A DNA stretch of 64,000 bases from NCBI RefSeq assembly GCF_963678635.1, contig NC_087064.1, positions 43,895,159 through 43,959,158 of the forward strand. The letters are read 5' to 3'. Both the position numbers and the translations under genes were made by a program. Of this stretch, positions 26,401 through 40,100 are shown piece after piece. The stretch's first letter is position 1. The number at the start of each line of letters is the position of its first letter. Below the pieces are notes generated by a model. That model was given only the letters and a program-made list of their open reading frames with translations, made no database searches and was not told where the DNA came from. Source of the stretch: Symsagittifera roscoffensis (taxonomy: Eukaryota; Xenacoelomorpha; Acoela; Convolutidae).

Positions 26401-27166
26401 TTGCCGCTAGCGATACAGCACATGCATATTGTTGGACGCTAGAAAAAAGGACGAAAGCCGCGAAGTCGATAGAATTTAAGTAAGAAAAGTAAAAAATTTA
26501 GGCCTAGGAACACTTTTTACATTTCTCTTGAATGGTATTGAAGGAAGCTAAATTTGAGAAAAATATCAAAACCGACAACTATCAGCATTAAATTAGAATT
26601 GATACCAAAATTGGGCAGTGGTAAAGAGAACAGTTTTTGGACAAAAAACTACTACAAAAAATGATGAATCAAAAAAAATTCTTTCTGCTTAAATTTTTGA
26701 ACTTCTGATTTCCAAAATGGCGCTAAAAACTCCAAAAAACTACTTTCACTCGAGTTAAAATAAAATTATAAACAAACGGACTATTTTCAACTGTCTAAAT
26801 TAAGCATAAATACGCCTGCTCGATCACTTTATTCGCTCGATATTAGAACAAACACCAAAAAAATAAACTAGTTTTTTTCGACAGCAATTTTTTTCAAATT
26901 TTTTTTAAAAGGCGTTCAAGTCACGATTGAAAAGGCTCCAACTTGATTATCGCTCAATCCAATCCGGTGATTAACTGTGGTACCTGGTTTTGAGATAAAA
27001 ACAAAAAAAGAAAACCGGCTACGGTGCAAGTAGCAAAAAAATGTTCGACCAAAGTCATAAAAACCAAGCAAAGAAGATTTTTCAAACTTACCTAATTTTT
27101 CTGCCTTGTGTGATAAAAGGATCTCAAAAAAGAACGAAAAACTAGAGCTTAGGCATAATCGAAATA
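23189..27166. repeat. 3.98-kb tandem duplication, left copy
   Basis: Contents are a monomer tail, segment C (23496-23966), about 2.1 kb of diverged monomers, and the first occurrence of the 440-bp insert that marks the 1.98-kb units (26116 on), followed by more monomers. The right copy begins at 27167 after the junction sequence ataatcgaaataatctaaat. Every landmark compared is offset by 3979-3980. Confidence 0.9.
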
Positions 27167-30100
27167 ATCTAAATTAAGCATAAAGAAAGATGCTCGCTCG
27201 CTTTAATCGCTAGAACAAAAAATCAGAAAGTTTCGCCTGTTTTTCTCAATGCTGGGACTATTTTCTCAAATTTTTTCAACTCTGTTCGAATCACGACTGA
27301 AAGGTTTTTGTATGATGAATCACTCGACCCAATCCGTTGATTACTTGTGGTACATAGAAAACGGAAAAAAGGATAGCTGGTTACGGTGCACAGTAAGTAG
27401 CACAGAATGTTCCGACCATAGAACGCTCCGACCTGGTTACGGTGCACAGTAAAAAAAAAGCACAACATAGACATAAAAAATACAACAAAAATTTTTTCAA
27501 TTTAACCTCATTTTTCCTGCGTGGTGTGATAAAATGACTTCAGAAAAAAAGCAAAAAGCTAAAGCTTAGGCATATTCGACAGTCAGAGTTAAAACATAGC
27601 CAATCGAAGATTTAAAAAAAAGTAATGAACGCAAGTAAACATAAAAAAAACACTGGCTTTAAAAAAAACTCGAATTTCGAAATTCAGAGAAAAAAGTAGA
27701 TGCCCTTTGAGCTCTTTGAATTTCTAGAACAAATTATGGTTGCCGCCTTTTCGATAACATGAACCCTACTAGAGAAAACTGGATCATTGATAAAACTTTT
27801 ATTCTGCTGGAAATTTAAAAATCAAATTCCACTTTTGAAACTTGAAACGGTTCAGGTTTTTTTTGCGCTATTTCCAAGTTCGTATTTGGGCGGAGCTATT
27901 TACGTCACTTTCAGCAGATGAATTTCAACTGAGCTCGAAAAGTGCATAAAAAACCTCAGAACATTCATAAAAACATCAATATGTTTGAATGTACATCAGT
28001 AGTTGTTAGAGATTTGTAAGACTTTTCCTGAAAAAACAACAAAGTTTTTCAAAATTATTTTGCTGTTTGAACTTTCCGAAATTATTGAATCTAAAAAGCG
28101 CTCACAAATAGGTTTTCGAGGACTAAAACTAGGTTTTTACGGCATAAATTAAGCTTTTGTAAGCTATTAAGCTATGAAAATAAGCTTTTGTTTATACGCA
28201 CGAATTAAGACTAAAAATCAAAAACTTTAAACCTGTTTTTCTCGATTTTGCTACAAGGTTTGAATAGCAGAATACTGTGCAAGTAGCACAGTATATTCCG
28301 ACCATAGACTCAGAAACAAGAGAAAAAAAACCAAAGTTTTGTTTTTTAGCGTGGGGTGATAAAAAGAGCTGAACAAAAACCAGAACATAAGCATATTGGA
28401 CAGTCACAAAACAATAGACAAATTGAAGAACAGTTTTTGTAGAAAAATGACCAAGAAAAAAAAACAAAAAGTCGTAAATTAAAAAAAAATTCTTTTTGCT
28501 TAAACTTGAAAATTTGATTCCCAAAATGGCGATAAAAAACTCCGAAAAACTACTTTTACTTGAGTAAAATTAAAATTAAACACAAACGGGCCATTGCCAA
28601 CGGCCTAAATTAGGCATAAAAAGCCTTCTTGCTCGCTTTATTGGCTCAATATTAGAGCAAAAATGGAAAATTTAAACTCGACAGCAACTTTTTCTCGAGA
28701 GTTTTTCTCGACAGCAACTTTTTCATTTTTTTAAAAAAATCTTTCAAATCACGATTGAAAGGGCTTCAACTTGATTATAGCTAGATTCATTCCGCTAATT
28801 AATTGTGAAACCTGGTTTTGAGAGGCAACAAAACAACAAGGAAAGTCGCTTACGGTGCAAGTAGCACAGAATGTTCGATCATAGTCATAAAAAACAAAAC
28901 AAAATTTTTTCCCAATTTACCTAAATTGTTCCTGCATGGTGTGATAAAAGAATCTCAAAAAAGAATGAAAAACTAAAGCTTAGGCATAATCTACGGTCAT
29001 AGTAAAATAGGCATACTGTATAACAATTTTTTTAGAAAGATAGCCCAAACACAGAAAAAAAACAAAAAATTTCACATAACATGTAGTTGAACTTTTGAAA
29101 TTCTTGATTCCGAAAACGCGCTTAAAACTCAAAAAAACTCACTTTTCACAAATAAAAGTATCTTTTCACGGCATAAATAAAGCATTGTAAGCTATTAAGC
29201 TATGAACTTGAGCTACTGTAAGCCTGCCAGCTCACTTTATTCTCACGAATTTTAGACTAAAAATCAAAAATTTTAGGCCTGTTTTTCTCGATGCTGGTTA
29301 CAACTTATAGAATAGCAAATTACTGTCCAAGTAGCACAGAATCTTCCGCACATAGTGTTGAAAAACACAAAAAAAAATCAAATTAGTCTTGTTTTTTAGC
29401 GTGGTGTGATAAAAGGATCTCAAAAAAGGAACGGAAAACTAGAGCCTAGGCATATTCTACAGAAATAGTAAAATTAGAAAAATGGCAAGAAAAACAAAAA
29501 TAAAAAAAATGCACAAAAGTTTTCAAAGTTTTCAGAATCTTGATTTCAAAAAGGCTCCTAAAACTCACTTTTCACGAGTAAATCTAGCTTTTCACAACAT
29601 AAATTAAGCTAATGTAAGCCTCCTCGCTCGTTTTATTCGAACGAAATTAAACTTAAAATAAAAAATCTCTCACCTATTTTTCTCGATACTGGTACAAACT
29701 TTGAATAGCCGAATCCTGTCCAAGTAGCACAGGATGTTGCGACCATAATCTTTTTAAAAAATAGTCTTATTATTAGCGCGGTGTCATATAATGATTCGAG
29801 CAAAAACTAAAATTTGAGAATATTCGGCATTCATAGGACAATCGTCAAATTAGAAAACAAAGTTTGCAGAAAAATTAGTTCAAAAAAAACATGAATCGAA
29901 AAATATTCGCTCAACATTAGACCAAATATCAAAAATTTCAAACTAGTTTTTCGACCGAAAATTGTTTTAATTTTTTTTAGGTCTTCAAATCAAGATTGAA
30001 AGGCTTTTAACATGATATATCGTTCGACACATTCCGGCGATTAAGAGTGGTACCTAATTTTGAGAGGAAAACAAAAAAAAACAAAAAATAAAAACACCCG

Positions 30101-31143
30101 AATACAAAATTCCTCTCCATATTCAATGGTGGAAAAAATCTCAAGGACTTTCACAGCAGGTGAATTTCTCTCTTCATTTGAGCTCAGATCTGAACATGAA
30201 CATATAAACCTACCCCGCCACTTTCTTCTAAGGTCTAAGGTCGAAACCAGGATAATTCAGTCAACGAACATTCAAAACGCAAATAAACATTAAATCTTCG
30301 GAACCAAAAAAATGTAGCATTGCCAGCCATCAAACTGTTTTACAATGAACTGTGTAAATGAACCTAGGAGAACCGTTAATTGCCGCTAGCGATACAGCAC
30401 ATGCATATTGTTGGACGCTAGAAAAAAGGACGAAAGCCGCGAAGTCGATAGAATTTAAGTAAGAAAAGTAAAAAATTTAGGCCTAGGAACACTTTTTACA
30501 TTTCTCTTGAATGGTATTGAAGGAAGCTAAATTTGAGAAAAATATCAAAACCGACAACTATCAGCATTAAATTAGAATTGATACCAAAATTGGGCAGTGG
30601 TAAAGAGAACAGTTTTTGGACAAAAAACTACTACAAAAAATGATGAATCAAAAAAAATTCTTTCTGCTTAAATTTTTGAACTTCTGATTTCCAAAATGGC
30701 GCTAAAAACTCCAAAAAACTACTTTCACTCGAGTTAAAATAAAATTATAAACAAACGGACTATTTTCAACTGTCTAAATTAAGCATAAATACGCCTGCTC
30801 GATCACTTTATTCGCTCGATATTAGAACAAACACCAAAAAAATAAACTAGTTTTTTTCGACAGCAATTTTTTTCAAATTTTTTTTAAAAGGCGTTCAAGT
30901 CACGATTGAAAAGGCTCCAACTTGATTATCGCTCAATCCAATCCGGTGATTAACTGTGGTACCTGGTTTTGAGATAAAAACAAAAAAAGAAAACCGGCTA
31001 CGGTGCAAGTAGCAAAAAAATGTTCGACCAAAGTCATAAAAACCAAGCAAAGAAGATTTTTCAAACTTACCTAATTTTTCTGCCTTGTGTGATAAAAGGA
31101 TCTCAAAAAAGAACGAAAAACTAGAGCTTAGGCATAATCGACA
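27167..31143. repeat. 3.98-kb tandem duplication, right copy
   Basis: This copy is close to base-identical with 23189-27166 by eye; the clear difference is one A-run length near 30070. It then continues into the 1.98-kb array at the homologous position where the left copy was broken. Such identity suggests either very recent duplication or an assembly artefact. Confidence 0.9.
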
Positions 31144-34100
31144 AGCATAGTAAAACATGCAAATTGTTTAACATTTTTTTAGAAAGATGGCCCAAACACA
31201 GAAAACCTGTAGTTTGAGTTTTTGAAATTCTTGATTCCAAAGAAGCGCTTCAAACTCAAAGAAGCTCACTTTATTCCCACGAATTTAAGACTAAAAACCA
31301 AAAACTTTGCCTGTTTTCTCGATGCTGGTTTTTTTGTGTTGAAAAACACAAAAAAAATTCAAATTTGTCTTGTTTTTTAGCGTGGTGTGATAAAAGGATC
31401 TCAAAAAAGGAACGGAAAACTAGAGCCTAGGCATATTCTACAATTATATTAAAATTAGAAAAATGGCAAAAAAAAAACAAAAAGAAAAAAAATGCACAAA
31501 AGTTTTCAAAGTTTTCAGAATCTTGATTTCAAAAAGGCTCCTAAAACTCACTTTTCACGAGTAAATCTAGCTTTTCACAACATAAATTAAGCTACTGTAA
31601 GCCTCCTCGCTCGTTTTATTCGCACGAAATTAAACTTAAAAAAAATCTCTAATCTATTTTTCTCGATACTGGTACCAACTTTGAATAGCCGAATACTGTC
31701 CAAGTAGCACAGGATGTTCCGACCATAATCTTTTTAAAAAAATAGTCTTATTATTAGCGCGGTGTCATATAATGATTTGAGCAAAAAGTAAAACTTGAGC
31801 ATATTCGACATTCATAGGACAATGGTCAAATTAGAAAACAAAGTTTGCAGAAAAATTAGTTTGAAAAAACATGAATCGAAAAATATTCGCTCAATATTAG
31901 ACCAAATATCAAAAATTTCAAACTAGTTTTTCGACCGAAAATTGTTTTAATTTTTTTAAGTCTTCAAATCACGATTGAAAGGCTTCTAACATGATATATC
32001 GTTCGACACATTCCGGCGATTAATAGTGGTACCTAATTTTGAGAGGAAAACAAAAATAAAACAAAAACTAAAAACACCCGAATACAAAATTCCTCTCCAT
32101 ATTCAATGGTGGAAAAAATCTCAAGGACTTTCACAGCAGGTGAATTTCTCTCTTCATTTGAGCTCAGATCTGAACATGAACATATAAACCTACCCCGCCA
32201 CTTTCTTCTAAGGTCTAAGGTCGAAACCAGGATAATTCAGTCAACGAACATTCAAAACGCAAATAAACATTAAATCTTCGGAACCAAAAAAATGTAGCAT
32301 TGCCAGCCATCAAACTGTTTTACAATGAACTGTGTAAATGAACCTAGGAGAACCGTTAATTGCCGCTAGCGATACAGCACATGCATATTGTTGGACGCTA
32401 GAAAAAAGGACGAAAGCCGCGAAGTCGATAGAATTTAAGTAAGAAAAGTAAAAAATTTAGGCCTAGGAACACTTTTTACATTTCTCTTGAATGGTATTGA
32501 AGGAAGCTAAGTTTGAGAAAAATATCAAAACCGACAACTATCAGCATTAAATTAGAATTGATACCAAAATTGGGCAGTGGTAAAGAGAACAGTTTTTGGA
32601 CAAAAAACTACTACAAAAAATGATCAAAAAAATTCTTTCTGCTTAAATTTTTGAACTTCTGATTTCCAAAATGGCGCTAAAAACTCCAAAAAACTACTTT
32701 CACTCGAGTTAAAATAAAATTACAAACAAACGGACTATTTTCAACTGTCTAAATTAAGCATAAATACGCCTGCTCGATCACTTTATTCGCTCGATATTAG
32801 AACAAACACCAAAAAAATAAACTAGTTTTTTTCGACAGCAATTTTTTTCAAATTTTTTTTAAAAGGCGTTCAAGTCACGATTGAAAAGGCTCCAACTTGA
32901 TTATCGCTCGATCCAATCCGGTGATTAACTGTGGTACCTGGTTTTGAGATAAAAACAAAAAAAGAAAACCGGCTACGGTGCAAGTAGCAAAAAAATGTTC
33001 GACCAAAGTCATAAAAACCAAGCAAAGAAGATTTTTCAAACTTACCTAATTTTTCTGCATTGTGTGATAAAAGGATCTCAAAAAAGAACGAAAAACTAGA
33101 GCTTAGGCATAATCGACAAGCATAGTAAAACATGCAAATTGTTTAACATTTTTTTAGAAAGATGGCCCAAACACAGAAAACCTGTAGTTTGAGTTTTTGA
33201 AATTCTTGATTCCAAAGAAGCGCTTCAAACTCAAAGAAGCTCACTTTATTCCCACGAATTTAAGACTAAAAACCAAAAACTTTGTGCCTGTTTTTCTCGA
33301 TGCTGGTTTTTTTTGTGTTGAAAAACACAAAAAAAATCAAATTTGTCTTGTTTTTTAGCGTGGTGTGATAAAAGGATCTCAAAAAAGGAACGGAAAACTA
33401 GAGCCTAGGCATATTCTACAATTATATTAAAATTAGAAAAATGGCAAAAAAAAAACAAAAATAAAAAAAATGCACAAAAGTTTTCAAAGTTTTCAGAATC
33501 TTGATTTCAAAAAGGCTCCTAAAACTCACTTTTCACGAGTAAATCTAGCTTTTCACAACATAAATTAAGCTACTGTAAGCCTCCTCGCTCGTTTTATTCG
33601 CACGAAATTAAACTTAAAAAAAATCTCTAATCTATTTTTCTCGATACTGGTACCAACTTTGAATAGCCGAATACTGTCCAAGTAGCACAGGATGTTCCGA
33701 CCATAATCTTTTTAAAAAAATAGTCTTATTATTAGCGCGGTGTCATATAATGATTTGAGCAAAAAGTAAAACTTGAGCATATTCGACATTCATAGGACAA
33801 TGGTCAAATGAGAAAACAAAGTTTGCAGAAAAATTAGTTTGAAAAAACATGAATCGAAAAATATTCGCTCAATATTAGACCAAATATCAAAAATTTCAAA
33901 CTAGTTTTTCGACCGAAAACTGTTTTAATTTTTTTAAGTCTTCAAATCACGATTGAAAGGCTTTTAACATGATATATCGTTCGACACATTCCGGCGATTA
34001 ATAGTGGTACCTAATTTTGAGAGGAAAACAAAAATAAAACAAAAACTAAAAACACCCGAATACAAAATTCCTCCCCATATTCAATGGTGGAAAAAAAATC

Positions 34101-37100
34101 TAACGGAACTTTCACAGCAGGTGAAATTCTCTCTTTATTTGAGCTCAGATCTGAACATGATTATGTAAACCTACTCCGTCACTTTCTTCTAAGGTCTAAG
34201 GTCGAAACAAGGATAATTCAGTCAACGAACATTCAAAACGCAAATAAACATTAAATCTTCGGAACCAAAAAAATGTAGCATTGCCAGCCATCAAACTGTT
34301 TTACAATGAACTGTGTAAATGAACCTAGGAGAACCGTTAATTGCCGCTAGCGATACAGCACATGCATATTGTTGGACGCTAGAAAAAAGGACGAAAGCCG
34401 CGAAGTCGATAGAATTTAAGTAAGAAAAGTAAAAAATTTAGGCCTAGGAACACTTTTTACATTTCTCTTGAATGGTATTGAAGGAAGCTAAGTTTGAGAA
34501 AAATATCAAAACCGACAACTATCAGCATTAAATTAGAATTGATACCAAAATTGGGCAGTGGTAAAGAGAACAGTTTTTGGACAAAAAACTACTACAAAAA
34601 ATGATCAAAAAAATTCTTTCTGCTTAAATTTTTGAACTTCTGATTTCCAAAATGGCGCTAAAAACTCCAAAAAACTACTTTCACTCGAGTTAAAATAAAA
34701 TTACAAACAAACGGACTATTTTCAACTGTCTAAATTAAGCATAAATACGCCTGCTCGATCACTTTATTCGCTCGATATTAGAACAAACACCAAAAAAATA
34801 AACTAGTTTTTTTCGACAGCAATTTTTTTCAAATTTTTTTTAAAAGGCGTTCAAGTCACGATTGAAAAGGCTCCAACTTGATTATCGCTCGATCCAATCC
34901 GGTGATTAACTGTGGTACCTGGTTTTGAGATAAAAACAAAAAAAGAAAACCGGCTACGGTGCAAGTAGCAAAAAAATGTTCGACCAAAGTCATAAAAACC
35001 AAGCAAAGAAGATTTTTCAAACTTACCTAATTTTTCTGCATTGTGTGATAAAAGGATCTCAAAAAAGAACGAAAAACTAGAGCTTAGGCATAATCGACAA
35101 GCATAGTAAAACATGCAAATTGTTTAACATTTTTTTAGAAAGATGGCCCAAACACAGAAAACCTGTAGTTTGAGTTTTTGAAATTCTTGATTCCAAAGAA
35201 GCGCTTCAAACTCAAAGAAGCTCACTTTATTCCCACGAATTTAAGACTAAAAACCAAAAACTTTGTGCCTGTTTTTCTCGATGCTGGTTTTTTTTGTGTT
35301 GAAAAACACAAAAAAAATCAAATTTGTCTTGTTTTTTAGCGTGGTGTGATAAAAGGATCTCAAAAAAGGAACGGAAAACTAGAGCCTAGGCATATTCTAC
35401 AATTATATTAAAATTAGAAAAATGGCAAAAAAAAAACAAAAATAAAAAAAATGCACAAAAGTTTTCAAAGTTTTCAGAATCTTGATTTCAAAAAGGCTCC
35501 TAAAACTCAGTTTTCACGAGTAAATCTAGCTTTTCACAACATAAATTAAGCTACTGTAAGCCTCCTCGCTCGTTTTATTCGCACGAAATTAAACTTAAAA
35601 AAAATCTCTAATCTATTTTTCTCGATACTGGTACCAACTTTGAATAGCCGAATACTGTCCAAGTAGCACAGGATGTTCCGACCATAATCTTTTTAAAAAA
35701 ATAGTCTTATTATTAGCGCGGTGTCATATAATGATTTGAGCAAAAAGTAAAACTTGAGCATATTCGACATTCATAGGACAATGGTCAAATGAGAAAACAA
35801 AGTTTGCAGAAAAATTAGTTTGAAAAAACATGAATCGAAAAATATTCGCTCAATATTAGACCAAATATCAAAAAATTCAAACTAGTTTTTCGACCGAAAA
35901 CTGTTTTAATTTTTTTAAGTCTTCAAATCACGATTGAAAGGCTTTTAACATGATATATCGTTCGACACATTCCGGCGATTAATAGTGGTACCTAATTTTG
36001 AGAGGAAAACAAAAATAAAACAAAAACTAAAAACACCCGAATACAAAATTCCTCCCCATATTCAATGGTGGGAAAAAAATCTAACGGAACTTTCACAGCA
36101 GGTGAAATTCTCTCTTTATTTGAGCTCAGATCTGAACATGATTATGTAAACCTACTCCGTCACTTTCTTCTAAGGTCTAAGGTCGAAACAAGGATAATTC
36201 AGTCAACGAACATTCAAAACTCAAATGAACATTAAATCTTCGGAACCAAAAAAAATGTAGCATTGCCAGCCATCAAACTGTTTTACAATGAACTGTGTAA
36301 ATGAACCTAGGGGAACCATTATTTGCCGCTAGCGATACAACACATGCATATTGTTGGACGCTAGAAAAAAGGACGAAAGCCGCGAAGTCGATAGAATTTA
36401 AGTAAGAAAAGTAAAAAATTTAGGCCTAGGAACACTTTTTACATTTCTCTTGAATGGTATTGAAGGAAGCTAAGTTTGAGAAAAATATCAAAACCGACAA
36501 CTATCAGCATTAAATTAGAATTGATACCAAAATTGGGCAGTGGTAAAGAGAACAGTTTTTGGACAAAAAACTACTACAAAAAATGATGAATCAAAAAAAT
36601 TCTTTCTGCTTAAATTTTTGAACTTCTGATTTCCAAAATGGCGCTAAAAACTCCAAAAAACTACTTTCACTCGAGTTAAAATAAAATTACAAACAAACGG
36701 ACTATTTTCAACTGTCTAAATTAAGCATAAATACGCCTGCTCGATCACTTTATTCGCTCGATATTAGAACAAACACCAAAAAAATAAACTGGTTTTTTTT
36801 CGACAGCAATTTTTTTCAAATTTTTTTTAAAAGGCGTTCAAGTCACGATTGAAAAGGCTCCAACTTGATTATCGCTCGATCCAATCCGGTGATTAACTGT
36901 GGTACCTGGTTTTGAGATAAAAACAAAAAAAGAAAACCGGCTACGGTGCAAGTAGCAAAAAAATGTTCGACCAAAGTCATAAAAACCAAGCAAAGAAGAT
37001 TTTTCAAACTTACCTAATTTTTCTGCATTGTGTGATAAAAGGATCTCAAAAAAGAACGAAAAACTAGAGCTTAGGCATAATCGACAAGCATAGTAAAACA

Positions 37101-40100
37101 TGCAAATTGTTTAACATTTTTTTAGAAAGATGGCCCAAACACAGAAAACCTGTAGTTTGAGTTTTTGAAATTCTTGATTCCAAAGAAGCGCTTCAAACTC
37201 AAAGAAGCTCACTTTATTCCCACGAATTTAAGACTAAAAACCAAAAACTTTGTGCCTGTTTTTCTCGATGCTGGTTTTTTTTGTGTTGAAAAACACAAAA
37301 AAAATCAAATTTGTCTTGTTTTTTAGCGTGGTGTGATAAAAGGATCTCAAAAAAGGAACGGAAAACTAGAGCCTAGGCATATTCTACAATTATATTAAAA
37401 TTAGAAAAATGGCAAAAACAAAAATAAAAAAAATGCACAAAAGTTTTCAAAGTTTTCAGAATCTTGATTTCAAAAAGGCTCCTAAAACTCACTTTTCACG
37501 AGTAAATCTAGCTTTTCACAACATAAATTAAGCTACTGTAAGCCTCCTCGCTCGTTTTATTCGCACGAAATTAAACTTAAAAAAAATCTCTAATCTATTT
37601 TTCTCGATACTGGTACCAACTTTGAATAGCCGAATACTGTCCAAGTAGCACAGGATGTTCCGACCATAATCTTTTTTAAAAAATAGTCTTATTATTAGCG
37701 CGGTGTCATATAATGATTTGAGCAAAAAGTAAAACTTGAGCATATTCGACATTCATAGGACAATGGTCAAATTAGAAAACAAAGTTTGCAGAAAAATTAG
37801 TTTGAAAAAACATGAATCGAAAAATATTCGCTCAATATTAGACCAAATATCAAAAATTTCAAACTAGTTTTTCGACCGAAAACTGTTTTAATTTTTTTAA
37901 GTCTTCAAATCACGATTGAAAGGCTTTTAACATGATATATCGTTCGACACATTCCGGCGATTAATAGTGGTACCTAATTTTGAGAGGAAAACAAAAATAA
38001 AACAAAAACTAAAAACACCCGAATACAAAATTCCTCCCCATATTCAATGGTGGAAAAAAAATCTAACGGAACTTTCACAGCAGGTGAAATTCTCTCTTTA
38101 TTTGAGCTCAGATCTGAACATGATTATGTAAACCTACTCCGTCACTTTCTTCTAAGGTCTAAGGTCGAAACAAGGATAATTCAGTCAACGAACATTCAAA
38201 ACTCAAATGAACATTAAATCTTCGGAACCAAAAAAAATGTAGCATTGCCAGCCATCAAACTGTTTTACAATGAACTGTGTAAATGAACCTAGGGGAACCG
38301 TTATTTGCCGCTAGCGATACAACACATGCATATTGTTGGACGCTAGAAAGTAGGACGAAAGCCGCGAAGTCGATAGAATTAAAGTAAGAAGTGTATAAAA
38401 TTAGGCCTAGGAACACTTTTTACATTTGTCTTGAATGGTATTGAAGGAAGCTAACTTTGAGAAAAATATGAAAACCGACAACCATCAGCATTAAATTAAA
38501 ATCGATACCAAGTTTGGGCAGTGGTAAAGAGAACAGTTTTTGTAAAAAAAATTACTACAAAAAAATGATAAACCAAAACAAAATTCTTTCTGCTTAAATT
38601 TTTGAACTTTTGATTTCCAAACTGGCGCTAAAAACTCCAAAAAACTATTTTCACTCGAGGTAAAAGAAAATTACAAACAAATGGACTATTTTCAACAGCT
38701 TAAATTAAGCATAAATACGCCTGCTCGATCACTTTATTCGGTCGATATTAGAACAAACACCAAAAAATAAACTCGTTTTTTTCGACAGCAATTTTTTTCA
38801 AACTTTTTAAAAGTCGTTCAAGTCACGATTCAAAGGGCTCCAACTTGATTATCGCTCGATTCAGTCCAGTGATTAACTGTGGTACCTGGTTTTGAGATAA
38901 AAACAAAAAAAGAAAACCGGCTACGGTGCAAGTAGCAAAAAAATGTTCGACCAAAGTCATAAAAACCAAGCAAAGAAGATTTTTCAAACTTACCTAATTT
39001 TTCTGCATTGTGTGATAAAAGGATCTCAAAAAAGAACGAAAAACTAGAGCTTAGGCATAACGACAGGCATAGTAAAACATGCAAATTGTTTAACATTTTT
39101 TTTAGAAAGATGGCCCAAACACAGAAAACCTGTAGTTTGAGTTTTTGAAATTCTTGATTCCAAAGAAGCGCTTAAAACTCAAAGAAGCTCACTTTATTCC
39201 CACGCATTTAAGACTAAAAATCAAAAACTTTATGCCTGTTTTTCTCGATGCTTGTTACAACTTTTAGAATAGCAAATTGCTGTCCAAGTAGCACAGAATC
39301 TTCCGCACATAGTGTTGAAAAACACAAAAAAAATCAAATTAGTCTTGTTTTTTAGCGTGGTGTGATAAAAGAATCTCAAAAAAGGAACGGAAAACTAAAA
39401 CCTAGGCATATTCTACAGTTATATCAAAATGAGAAAAATGGCAAAAAAAAACAAAAATAAAAAAAATGCACAAAAGTTTTCAAAGTTTTCAGAATCTTGA
39501 TTTCAAAAAGGCTCCTAAAACTCACTTTTCACGAGTAAATCTAGCTTTTCACAACATAAATTAAGCTACTGTAAGCCTCCTCGCTCGTTTTATTCGCACG
39601 AAATTAAACTTACAAAAAATCTCTAATCTATTTTTCTCGATACTGGTACCAACTTTGAATAGCCGAATACTGTCCAAGTAGCACAGGATGTTCCGACCAT
39701 CTTTTAAAAAAATAGTCTTATTATTAGCGCGGTGTCATATAATGATTTGAGCAAAAAGTAAAACTTGAGCATATTCGACATTCATAGGACAATGGTCAAA
39801 TTAGAAAACAAAGTTTGCAGAAAAATTAGTTTGAAAAAACATGAATCGAAAAATATTCGCTCAATATTAGACCAAATATCAAAAATTTCAAACTAGTTTT
39901 TCGACCGAAAATTGTTTTAATTTTTTTAAGTCTTCAAATCACGATTGAAAGGCTTTTAACATGATATATCGTTCGACACATTCCGGCGATTAATAGTGGT
40001 ACCTAATTTTGAGAGGAAAACAAAAATAAAACAAAAACTAAAAACACCCGAATACAAAATTCCTCCCCATATTCAATGGTGGAAAAAAAATCTAACGGAA

